A DNA stretch of 64,000 bases, from the NCBI GenBank assembly GCA_963817405.1, contig CAWFNW010000003.1:62001-126000 (forward strand). The letters are read 5' to 3'. Under the pieces are notes generated by a model. The model ran no database searches. It had not been told where the DNA came from and was given only the letters and a program-made list of their open reading frames with translations. Shown in pieces: positions 32,130 to 39,975 of this stretch (the stretch's first letter is position 1; each line of letters starts with the position of its first letter). The position numbers were made by a program, and so were the translations under genes. The stretch is from CAWFNW01 sp963817405 (GTDB taxonomy: Bacteria; Actinomycetota; Coriobacteriia; Anaerosomatales; Anaerosomataceae).

Positions 32130-33683
32130 CTACTGCACCTTGATGAGCGAGTCGACCGGCGCGAAGGCGTCTGAGAGCTCAGGCACGTCGGCCATGGGCA
32201 CGAGCTTCGTGTAGAGATCGTCGCCCATCTGCGCGTAGCCGGGTACGCTGACTCGCCCGTTGAGGCGGCTCTCGAGCCGAGCGCGAAGTTCGGCCTCGGA
32301 GACGTTCGCATCAGTGGCGAGCATGATGATGTTGCGACGTGCCTCCGGATCGTCGCGCTCGCCGAGGAAGAGCGGGAAGACCCACAGGTTGTCCCACACG
32401 CTCCCTGCCGTGCGGTACATCGAGCGGAAGAGCTGGCTATCTTCGCCTTCGACCGCCGAGATGACGTTGTAGGCCACTACGCCGCCTGGCCTGAGGATCC
32501 GGGAGATCTCGGTGAAGAACTCGCGCGTGGTGAGGTGGAACGGCAGCGCATCGGCGTAGTACGCGTCAACGATGACGATATCGTAGGTCTCGTCGGTGCG
32601 TTGCACGTAGCGCCGCGCGTCCTCCACGAAGACCCTCAGCCGCTCGTCCTCCGGCAGGCCGAAGTAGCGCTTCGCCACGTCCACGACGACGGGATCGATC
32701 TCCACCGAGTCGATCCTCATCTTTGGGTAGTCGCGCCACATGCGCTTCGTGATCGCACCGCCGCCGAGGCCGAGGACGAGCACGCGCTCGGCGTCGGGCT
32801 TCACCGCGAGCGTGGTGTGCAGGTAGTCGGGGTAGCGGATGATGCTCGTATACCCGTCCGCGAGCGAGATCGCGGACTGCCAGCTCCGATCGAAGCGGAG
32901 AGAGCGCACGCCGTCCTTCTCGGTCACGGTGATGCGGTGGTACTGGGTGTCGGCGCGGTAGAGGATCTGCTCGCCGAGCTCGTTCACGGTGGCGGGCGTC
33001 CGCACGTGCAGGTACACGCCGGTGCTGGCGACGAAGCCTGCGATGACGAGCAGCACCACGGCGACCGTGCTCTTGAGGCCGAGTTCGCGCGGCGCGTGGC
33101 CGGGCTCGGCCTCGGCGCGGATGCCCATGCTCGCAAGCGCGGTCGCGGTGAGCACGGCGCCGAAGCTCACGATGAGTGGCTCCACTTGCAGGAGCGGTAT
33201 CAGCCAGAAGGTCGTCCCGAGGGTCCCGACGATGCTCCCCGCCGTCGAGATCGCGGAGAGCGTGCCCGCCGAGCGGCCGATGTGCGAAAGCCCCGCCGAT
33301 GCGACCAGGCGGATCCCCATGGGCGTCACCATCGCCAGCAGCAGCGCGGGGACGAAGAAGATGAGCGTCGTCGCGATCAGCGGCCCCGTGCGGGTGCCGA
33401 GCTCGGCCGCCCAGGCGAGGGTGGCGCGTGCAGCGAGCGGGCAAAGCGCGGTCGCCACGCCCGCTGCGCCGATGACGACGCCGAGCGAGCGCGCCGCGCC
33501 GTAGCGGTCGGCGATCCGGCCGCCCAGCCAGTAGCCGAGCGAGAGCGCGATCATGAAGCTCGCGATGATGCTGCCCCACACGAAGATGGAGTTGCCCATC
33601 ACGGGCGCAAGCACGCGGGCCGCGAGCAGCTCGAGCCCCATGAGGGCTCCGCCGCACACGAAGACGACCGAGTAGAGGACCAT
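32130..33683 (-). CDS. Membrane-fused spermidine synthase-like protein
   Basis: A 517-residue protein with an N-terminal transporter-like membrane region (FVCGGALMGLELLAARVLAP, then YWLGGRIADRYGAARS as an MFS-like loop, about seven helices to residue 235) and a C-terminal polyamine-synthase fold: RVLVLGLGGGAITKRM, IDSVEIDPVVVDVAKRYFGL, TYDIVIVDAYYADALPFHLT. The catalytic-region Asp of spermidine synthase is within VDAYYADALP. True substrate is unknown; such fusions are common in anaerobes and may transfer aminopropyl groups to other acceptors. Confidence 0.88.
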   Translation of the reverse strand: MVLYSVVFVCGGALMGLELLAARVLAPVMGNSIFVWGSIIASFMIALSLGYWLGGRIADRYGAARSLGVVIGAAGVATALCPLAARATLAWAAELGTRTGPLIATTLIFFVPALLLAMVTPMGIRLVASAGLSHIGRSAGTLSAISTAGSIVGTLGTTFWLIPLLQVEPLIVSFGAVLTATALASMGIRAEAEPGHAPRELGLKSTVAVVLLVIAGFVASTGVYLHVRTPATVNELGEQILYRADTQYHRITVTEKDGVRSLRFDRSWQSAISLADGYTSIIRYPDYLHTTLAVKPDAERVLVLGLGGGAITKRMWRDYPKMRIDSVEIDPVVVDVAKRYFGLPEDERLRVFVEDARRYVQRTDETYDIVIVDAYYADALPFHLTTREFFTEISRILRPGGVVAYNVISAVEGEDSQLFRSMYRTAGSVWDNLWVFPLFLGERDDPEARRNIIMLATDANVSEAELRARLESRLNGRVSVPGYAQMGDDLYTKLVPMADVPELSDAFAPVDSLIKVQ

Positions 33684-33791
33684 GGGGACATAGTTCCGCG
33701 TCGCGTGCCGCTGCCCTGCCTCGGTCGAGCGGGTTGTGCGTAGAATGTGGGCGAGTACGACAGATCAGCGCCGTGCGGCGGAAGGGCGCGT

Positions 33792-35414
33792 GTGGATCCG
33801 GTCCGAGTCACGTTCGAGCCCGAGGGTGTGACCGTCGAGGTCGCGCTGGGCTCCACCCTGCTCGAGGCCGCGCATGCCGCCGGAGTCGCCGTCGAGGCGC
33901 CGTGCGGCGGAACCGGGCGGTGCGGCTCCTGTCGCGTTCGCGCTGAAGGCGCGCTGACGCCTCTCTCGCGCGACGAGCAGGAGCTCTTGGGCGGCGCGGG
34001 CGTTACGGCGGGAAAGCGTCTCGCGTGTCGCGCGCGCGTGAACGGGCCGGTCACGGTCACGCTTGGCGCCGTAAGCGCGGAGACGCGTGTGGTGACGGAG
34101 TCGACCGACATGGGGAATCTCATGGTCGAGCCGCCGTCGGACCGCGGGCTAGAGCGGCGTCCTGGCAGTCACTACCTCCTCGGCTCGGTCGTCGACATCG
34201 GCACGACGACCGTCGCAGTCTCGCTCATCGACCTCGAGAACGGTGATGAGCTTGGCACCGCGGGGATGCTGAACGTCCAGTACCCGTGGGGCGCGGACGT
34301 CATGTCGCGCATCGCCTCGGCGGTGGCCGAGGGCACCGCCGTCCTCCAGCGCCCCATCGCACGCCAGGTCGAGCGGCTCATCGCAAGCCTCCTCGTGCCG
34401 CTCGAAGGGGCTGCGCTCGCCGACGTGCGCGAGGTAGCCGTCGTCGGCAACACCACGATGATGAACGCGCTTCTCGGCGAGGACCTGACGTCGCTTGGGC
34501 GCTCGCCGTACGAAGGCGCCGTGGTGGGGCCGGTGAGTCTGCCGGCGAGCGAGCTCGGCATGGGGCTTCTCACGGATGCCGCGTGCCATATCCTGCCGAG
34601 CGCATCCGCGTTCGTCGGCGCCGATGTCGTCGCCGGGGTGCTCGCGACCCGTCTCGACGAAGCCGAGCGGCCGACGCTCTACGTCGATCTCGGTACGAAC
34701 GGCGAGATCGTCCTCGGCGTCCCCGGCCGCACGCTGCTCGCGGCTTCCGCCGCTGCCGGACCCGCGCTCGAGGGCGCCGGCATTGAACGTGGGATGCGAG
34801 CGGAACCCGGCGCCATCGAGCGCGTCTGGCTCGACGAGGCCGGCGACCTCGCGCTGGGGACCGTCGGCGGCTTCCCGCCCGTCGGCATCTGCGGAAGCGG
34901 CGTGCTCGACCTGCTGGCCGTCATGCTCGAGACGGGCGCGCTCGCCGCCGACGGGCGCATCGCCGGCGAGGTCGCCGGCCCGCTCGCCAGACGTGTGGCC
35001 GAGCGCGACGGCGTGCGGATCTTCGTGGTCGACGAGCATTCGGGCGTCGCGCTCAGCCAACACGATGTCCGGCAGCTGCAGCTCGCTAAGGCCGCCGTTC
35101 GTGCAGCGATCGACCTGGTGTTGGTGGAGGCCGCCCTCGCGCCGGACGCGGTCGCCGAGGTGCTCGTAGCGGGCGGCTTCGGCCTGCACGTCGACGGCGC
35201 CGCCCTCGAGCGGATTGGGATGGTGCCCGACGGCTGGGGCGAGCACCTCACGTTCCTCGGCAATGCCGCCAAGGAGGGCGGACGGCGCGCGCTGCTGGAC
35301 TCGGGCGTTCGTCGACACGCTGAAGTCATCGCCCGGTCGATTCGCACGCTCTCACTGGCGGAGCACGCCCAGTTCCAGTCGCACTTCCTCGGCGCACTGG
35401 ACTTCCCTCGATAG
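33792..35414 (+). CDS. RACo-like 2Fe-2S/ASKHA protein (DUF4445)
   Basis: A 540-residue protein. The N-terminal 2Fe-2S ferredoxin domain has APCGGTGRCGSCRVRAEG and LACRARV as cluster ligands (within residues 35-80). After a linker, the ASKHA ATPase part begins GSVVDIGTTTVAVSLIDLEN, with VGNTTMMNALLGED and LYVDLGTNGEIVLG further on. These match RACo, which reductively reactivates corrinoid proteins of methyltransferases. No corrinoid protein or methyltransferase is adjacent, so the client is unknown. GTG 33792 has AAGGG five bases upstream; the frame is open for 15 more codons. Confidence 0.9.
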   Translation: MDPVRVTFEPEGVTVEVALGSTLLEAAHAAGVAVEAPCGGTGRCGSCRVRAEGALTPLSRDEQELLGGAGVTAGKRLACRARVNGPVTVTLGAVSAETRVVTESTDMGNLMVEPPSDRGLERRPGSHYLLGSVVDIGTTTVAVSLIDLENGDELGTAGMLNVQYPWGADVMSRIASAVAEGTAVLQRPIARQVERLIASLLVPLEGAALADVREVAVVGNTTMMNALLGEDLTSLGRSPYEGAVVGPVSLPASELGMGLLTDAACHILPSASAFVGADVVAGVLATRLDEAERPTLYVDLGTNGEIVLGVPGRTLLAASAAAGPALEGAGIERGMRAEPGAIERVWLDEAGDLALGTVGGFPPVGICGSGVLDLLAVMLETGALAADGRIAGEVAGPLARRVAERDGVRIFVVDEHSGVALSQHDVRQLQLAKAAVRAAIDLVLVEAALAPDAVAEVLVAGGFGLHVDGAALERIGMVPDGWGEHLTFLGNAAKEGGRRALLDSGVRRHAEVIARSIRTLSLAEHAQFQSHFLGALDFPR

Positions 35415-35502
35415 GCTGACCGCGTTTGCCGTGCCGCGTGATTGCGTACCTACTACGCAGAGGCCTTACGCGCTTCAGGAACACAGAATCAGGAGGCCAG
35501 CA

Positions 35503-35721
35503 ATGCTGTTCGGAATCACGGTGAACCTGACGATGATGCTCGTCGTTGGGATTACGCTCTTGCTGCTCCTCCTCTTTCAGATGCTCCTGGGCACGCGCAA
35601 GATTCACTTCAAAGGCCCGTTGCACTTGAAGGTCCACCGTAGGGTCGCCTGGCTCATGGTGGTCCTCGCAGCAATTCACGGGCTCACCGGGCTTGTCCTC
35701 GCGGGGCTCATCTCCCTCTGA
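35503..35721 (+). CDS. Small two-helix membrane protein
   Basis: A 72-residue protein with a very hydrophobic first helix (MMLVVGITLLLLLLFQMLLG), a short basic loop containing two histidines (HLKVHRRVAW) and a second helix. The His and HxxH-like arrangement recalls fragments of heme-binding membrane proteins, but no family is clear. The ATG at 35503 has AGGAGG seven bases upstream. Confidence 0.75.
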   Translation: MLFGITVNLTMMLVVGITLLLLLLFQMLLGTRKIHFKGPLHLKVHRRVAWLMVVLAAIHGLTGLVLAGLISL

Positions 35722-35813
35722 TGCCGGAATTCGCCCCACGCCGCGCCGATGCTTGACCCGTGCACATCCCGTCGCCACGATAGGGCGACACGTCGAACCC
35801 GCAGGAGGCACCC

Positions 35814-36887
35814 ATGATCGACACACCTGAGTCCGAACCCAGACCCGCGACACCTGCGCCACAGACGCCCGCGCCCACCGGCTACACGCCCGCCCCGCCG
35901 CCCCCGTACGTGCCCGCGACACCTCCCGCATATCCGCCGCAGCCTGCCTACCCCCACCAGCAGCAGGCGCCTGGCCAGCCGAAGAAGCGCAATGGCTGGG
36001 TGATCGCGCTCGTCATCATCGGCGTGCTGCTGCTTGCCGGGTGTGGTGGGATGGCCGCGCTCATCTCGACGTTCGACGGAGTCAACACCTCGGGCAGCTT
36101 CGGTGACAGCATCGCCCTCATCCACATCGACGGCGCGATCTCCGGTACGGGTAGCTCGATCGACGGGGTCGTCACGCCCGAGGGCATCATCGATCAGCTG
36201 GACCGGGCGGCGAAGGATCCCTCGGTCAAGGCCGTACTGCTCCGCATCGACTCACCCGGCGGTACGGTGGCGGCCTCGCAGGAGATCGCCATGGCCGTCG
36301 AGCGCATGGAGGTGCCGGTCGTCTCCAGCATCGGCGACATGGGTGCCTCGGGTGCCTACATGGTGGCCTCGCAGTCGGACCACATCGTGGCCGCGCCTGG
36401 CTCCGCGGTGGGCAGCATCGGCGTCATCATGCAGCTCACCAACGTGCAGGGGCTTCTCGATAAGGTCGGCGTGAAGTTCACCGTCATTACGAAAGGCGAG
36501 CTCAAGGACGCCGGCAGCCCCTACCGGAGCGTCACCACCACCGAGGTAGCGCTGCTCGACGAGCAGATGACGGTTGCCTACGACCAGTTCATCGCCGACG
36601 TCGCCAAGGGACGCAAGATGGACGAGGCCGACGTGCGAGAGCTCGCCACCGGCTGGGCGTGGATGGGCACCGAGGCGATGGACCTCGGGCTTGTGGACAG
36701 CCTCGGCAACTACTCGGACGCGGTCGACAAGGCCGCCGAGCTGGGTGGGATCGACGGCGAGCCAAACATCGTGACGTATGAGGCGAAACTCGGCCTCGGG
36801 GACCTCGCCTTCAGCCTCTTCGGTCTCAAGAGCGCGCTCAACCCGACCGACGCGGCGGCACTTCAGCGTCTGGGCCTGCCGAGGTAG
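35814..36887 (+). CDS. sppA: Signal peptide peptidase SppA
   Basis: A 357-residue S49 protease. A proline-rich cytosolic tail (residues 8-55, about 20 prolines) precedes a single membrane helix (WVIALVIIGVLLLAGCGGMA). The protease domain has RIDSPGGTVAASQEIAMA (oxyanion region), the nucleophile serine in GDMGASGAYMVAS, and the general-base lysine in TVITKGELKDAGSPYRSVT. It digests remnant signal peptides in the membrane, acting as an oligomer. The long proline-rich N-terminus is unusual for SppA. It sits 114 bases before purC but is functionally unrelated. Confidence 0.95.
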   Translation: MIDTPESEPRPATPAPQTPAPTGYTPAPPPPYVPATPPAYPPQPAYPHQQQAPGQPKKRNGWVIALVIIGVLLLAGCGGMAALISTFDGVNTSGSFGDSIALIHIDGAISGTGSSIDGVVTPEGIIDQLDRAAKDPSVKAVLLRIDSPGGTVAASQEIAMAVERMEVPVVSSIGDMGASGAYMVASQSDHIVAAPGSAVGSIGVIMQLTNVQGLLDKVGVKFTVITKGELKDAGSPYRSVTTTEVALLDEQMTVAYDQFIADVAKGRKMDEADVRELATGWAWMGTEAMDLGLVDSLGNYSDAVDKAAELGGIDGEPNIVTYEAKLGLGDLAFSLFGLKSALNPTDAAALQRLGLPR

Positions 36888-37000
36888 CGACACCCTTACC
36901 CCGCCTCCTACCATCGCCTACAATGCACCCATGGCGGCGCATGCCGGCGGACAGACCGCCACGCGCCGCTCCGCCCGCGATGCATCGCGAAAGGACGCCT

Positions 37001-37882
37001 GTGCCGATCGACCTGAAGCCCGACGCGCGCGGCAAGGTCCGCGACATCTTCGACCTCGGCGACGTCCTGCTCATTGTCGCCACCGACCGCCTGAGCGCTT
37101 TCGACGTCGTGCTGCCAGACCCGATCCCGTACAAAGGCGAGGTGCTCACCAAGATTTCGCTCTTCTGGTTTGACCATCTCGCTGACGTCGTCTCCAACCA
37201 CCTCATCTCTGCCGAAATCGAGGACCTGCCCGCGGAGTACGCGGCGTATGCGGACGCGCTCCGCGGCCGCTTCATGCTCGTGCGCACGGCCGAGGTCTTT
37301 CCGGTCGAGTGCATCGTGCGTGGCTACCTGGCGGGATCGGGCTTGAAGGAGTATCGCGATCGCGGCACGGTCTGCGGGCAGGCGCTGCCCGAGGGCCTTC
37401 TCGAATCGTCGCAACTCCCGCACCCGATCTTTACGCCCTCCACAAAGGCGGCCATTGGCGACCACGATGAGAACATCAGTTACGAGCGGATGGTCGAGAT
37501 CGTCGGCGCCGAGTATGCGTCCAGACTCCGCGCCGTCTCGCTCGAGCTCTACGGCCGTGCGGCCGCTCATGCGCTTACCCGCGGCATCATCATCGCCGAC
37601 ACGAAGTTCGAGTTCGGGCTCATCGACGGCGAGGTCGCCCTCGTCGACGAGGTGCTCACGCCGGATTCGTCCCGCTTCTGGCCCGTCGAGGGATTCGCCC
37701 CTGGCGGCCCACAGCCCTCCTACGACAAGCAGTTCGTTCGGGACTGGCTGGAAGCGATCGGCTGGAACAAGACGCCGCCGGCGCCGGTGCTGCCGGAGGA
37801 CATCATCACGATCACCGCGGAGAAGTACGTCGAGGCGTACGAGGCCATTACCGGTCTTCCATTCATCCCTGAGGGGGAGTAG
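37001..37882 (+). CDS. purC: Phosphoribosylaminoimidazole-succinocarboxamide (SAICAR) synthase
   Basis: PurC condenses CAIR with aspartate using ATP. The 293-residue eukaryote-like long form has GKVRDIFDLGDVLLIVATDR at its start (ATP loop), VECIVRGYLAGSGLKEYRD, and the signature IADTKFEFGLIDGEVALVDEV. GTG 37001 with AAAGGA five bases upstream matches the family N-terminus; the upstream 26 in-frame codons are Arg/Pro-rich and rejected. It begins the pur cluster purC-x-x-purS-purQ-x-purL-x-purF. Confidence 0.97.
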   Translation: MPIDLKPDARGKVRDIFDLGDVLLIVATDRLSAFDVVLPDPIPYKGEVLTKISLFWFDHLADVVSNHLISAEIEDLPAEYAAYADALRGRFMLVRTAEVFPVECIVRGYLAGSGLKEYRDRGTVCGQALPEGLLESSQLPHPIFTPSTKAAIGDHDENISYERMVEIVGAEYASRLRAVSLELYGRAAAHALTRGIIIADTKFEFGLIDGEVALVDEVLTPDSSRFWPVEGFAPGGPQPSYDKQFVRDWLEAIGWNKTPPAPVLPEDIITITAEKYVEAYEAITGLPFIPEGE

Positions 37883-37885
37883 CAC

Positions 37886-38323
37886 GTGGCGCGACGAAGC
37901 CCCATGAACGAGCGTTATGGCAAGAACGCCAAGATCGGGTCCACGAAAAGGAGCGCGTCCTCGGCCAAGCCGAAGCGCGAGATCGGCTCGGCACCGTCCG
38001 GTCAGCCGAAGCCCGCGCCCGCGGCGAAGAAGGACCGCCCGAGCTTCCGCGATGCCGTGCCCACCTCGCCCGAGATCAAGCGCTGGCGGCTCATCTGGTG
38101 GGCGCTCTTCGGCATCATGGTCGCCAACGCACTCGCCACCAACTTCATCCCGGCGCTGCGTGCGAACGCGACAGCGCAGCAGGTGGGCTTCGCGATCCTC
38201 CTCGCCTCGTTTGCGGGCAGCATCTACATTGAACTCGTGGTCATCCGCCGTCTCCGCAAGGAGCTCATAGAGCGGCAGCGCTCGGGAGGCAAGACCAAGC
38301 AGGGTAAGAAGAGCGCATCGTGA
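37886..38323 (+). CDS. Membrane protein of the pur cluster, unknown function
   Basis: A 145-residue protein with a basic, low-complexity N-terminus (about 60 residues rich in Lys, Ser, Pro) followed by two membrane helices (LIWWALFGIMVANALATNFI and FAILLASFAGSIYIELVVI) and a basic tail. No domain recognised. GTG 37886 follows the purC stop by 3 bases with GAGGGGGAG upstream; its stop overlaps the next start. Confidence 0.8.
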   Translation: MARRSPMNERYGKNAKIGSTKRSASSAKPKREIGSAPSGQPKPAPAAKKDRPSFRDAVPTSPEIKRWRLIWWALFGIMVANALATNFIPALRANATAQQVGFAILLASFAGSIYIELVVIRRLRKELIERQRSGGKTKQGKKSAS

Positions 38324-38613
38324 GCCTGAAGGACCTTCCGCCGCACGTGCGCGCGAACGTGATTCTCACGTGGGTGGGGATGGCACTCGCAGCGCTCGGC
38401 ATTCTCGGCTTCATCCTGTCGTTCGACTCCGTGGCGGGTCCGTCGCGTTGGGCGGGAGGCGTGCACCAGGACACGCCGTGGGTGGCGTGGATCTCGATCT
38501 TCGCGTGGGTTGGTGGCATGGCGCTCGTGTGGTACGGACGCCGTCAGGTGGACAGCGCCGTGCGCAGACGCAAGCAGGAACTCGCGGATGCGGCGAAGGT
38601 GGACCTCGACTGA
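38320..38613 (+). CDS. Small two-helix membrane protein of the pur cluster
   Basis: A 97-residue protein with two membrane helices (TWVGMALAALGILGFILSFD and WVAWISIFAWVGGMALVWYG) and a charged C-terminus. It is not a recognised family. GTG 38320 overlaps the previous stop (GTGA), and purS begins 10 bases after it, so it is part of the pur transcript although nothing links it to purine chemistry. Confidence 0.8.
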   Translation: MSLKDLPPHVRANVILTWVGMALAALGILGFILSFDSVAGPSRWAGGVHQDTPWVAWISIFAWVGGMALVWYGRRQVDSAVRRRKQELADAAKVDLD

Positions 38614-38623
38614 AAGGGAGCCG

Positions 38624-38866
38624 ATGGCACGCTTCGAGATCTTCGTGACGTACAAGAGGGGCATCTTCGATCCGCCTGGCGCCACCGCCGAGCGTGCTCT
38701 CGTGAACCTCGGGTACACGGAAGTCGAGTCGGTGAAGATCGGCAAGTACATCCGTCTTGAGGTTGCGGACGGAACGCCCGTCGAGCGCGTCCGCGAGATG
38801 TGCGACAGACTCCTCGCGAACCCGGTGATCGAGGACTACCGCATCGAGAGAGCCGGGGAGGCCTAG
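38624..38866 (+). CDS. purS: FGAM synthase subunit PurS
   Basis: An 80-residue PurS, the small dimeric bridge of the three-part formylglycinamidine ribonucleotide synthase (PurSQL). It shows the family pattern: RGIFDPPGATAERALVNLGY and KIGKYIRLEVADGT, ending in NPVIEDYRIE. GGGAG precedes the ATG. purQ follows after 3 bases and purL about 1.1 kb on, as expected for the gram-positive type complex. Confidence 0.97.
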   Translation: MARFEIFVTYKRGIFDPPGATAERALVNLGYTEVESVKIGKYIRLEVADGTPVERVREMCDRLLANPVIEDYRIERAGEA

Positions 38867-38869
38867 GCG

Positions 38870-39565
38870 ATGCGCTTCGGCGTGGTCATCTTCCCCGGCA
38901 GCAACTGCGAGCAGGATGTGGTACACGCCGTGGACGTCCTCGGTCATGAGGCCGAGTACGTCTGGCACGGCGATACCGACCTTTCAGGCTTCGACGCGGT
39001 CGTGCTTCCCGGGGGCTTCAGTTACGGCGACTACATCCGCTGCGGTGCGGTGGCGCGCTTCTCGCCGGTGATGAGCGAGGTCGTACGCTTCGCCGAGCGT
39101 GGCGGGCCGGTCCTCGGCATCTGCAACGGCTTCCAGATCCTCACCGAGGCGCACCTGCTTCCCGGCGCGCTCCTGCGTAACAGCGGCCTGAAGTTCGTCT
39201 GCCGCTCGGTCAGCGTGCGCGCGGAAGGCGCGGACTGCGCGTGGCTGGACGCGCCTGCGGGTACCGTGCTGCGCCTCCCGGTGAACCACAACGAGGGCAA
39301 CTACATCTGCGACGAGGCGACGCTTGCGCGCATCACCGAGCGCGGCCAGGTCGTGCTGCGCTACTGCGAGCCGGACGGCACGCGCGCGGCGGGTGGGAGC
39401 GCCCCCAACGGCGCGCTCGACGACATCGCCGGCATCATGAACGAGCGCGGCAACGTCTTCGGCCTCATGCCGCATCCCGAGCGCGCGGTCGACGGTGCCA
39501 CGGGTCCGACGGACGGCCGCGTGGTCTTCGAGAGCGTTGTCAGGCGAATGGCGGAGGTGGGCTAG
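38870..39565 (+). CDS. purQ: FGAM synthase glutaminase subunit
   Basis: A 231-residue class I glutamine amidotransferase feeding ammonia to PurL. The start GVVIFPGSNCEQDVVHAVDV, the nucleophile Cys in PVLGICNGFQILTEAHLLPG and the catalytic His/Glu in FGLMPHPERAVDG are all present. The next gene starts immediately after its stop. Confidence 0.98.
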   Translation: MRFGVVIFPGSNCEQDVVHAVDVLGHEAEYVWHGDTDLSGFDAVVLPGGFSYGDYIRCGAVARFSPVMSEVVRFAERGGPVLGICNGFQILTEAHLLPGALLRNSGLKFVCRSVSVRAEGADCAWLDAPAGTVLRLPVNHNEGNYICDEATLARITERGQVVLRYCEPDGTRAAGGSAPNGALDDIAGIMNERGNVFGLMPHPERAVDGATGPTDGRVVFESVVRRMAEVG

Positions 39566-39877
39566 ATGGAGAGCTTGATTCTGACCGACACGTTGCAGGT
39601 CGTCTTCCAGGGCTTCGCGTTCGTGCTCGTCGCCGGCGCGCTCGCCATGATCGTGCACGCGCTCGCGCGCTCTCAGGAGCGTTGGGGCTTCGCGCCGTTC
39701 CGGTTTGTGTGGGCGCTCCTCGGCATCGGCTATATCGTCATCATGGCCGCGGCGTTCATCTTCAAGACCGATCTCACGTCGACGCTCTTCGGCGTCGGCG
39801 TCCTTGTCATCTACGCCGTGGAGCTCACGTACCTCTTGCGCGTGGTGTTAGGACCGCGGCGGATGACGCGCTCCTGA
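39566..39877 (+). CDS. Small membrane protein between purQ and purL
   Basis: A 103-residue protein with three hydrophobic helices (VVFQGFAFVLVAGALAMIVH; FVWALLGIGYIVIMAAAFIF; STLFGVGVLVIYAVELTYLL) and a short basic tail. No family recognised. The ATG directly abuts the purQ stop, so translation is coupled; it is the third such small membrane gene within the pur cluster. Confidence 0.8.
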   Translation: MESLILTDTLQVVFQGFAFVLVAGALAMIVHALARSQERWGFAPFRFVWALLGIGYIVIMAAAFIFKTDLTSTLFGVGVLVIYAVELTYLLRVVLGPRRMTRS

Positions 39878-39975
39878 CGCTGCTACCGGGCCGCAGGAGC
39901 CCGCGGTGCAGGAGTCTCGAGCCGCTCGACGGACGCAGACGACGTCGATCTCGACTTCTCAGGGAGGACTCGCCC

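Noticed and set aside
30520..32214. Plus-strand open frame opposite the Fe-S protein
   Set aside because: Mirror of a well-supported gene; no family features.
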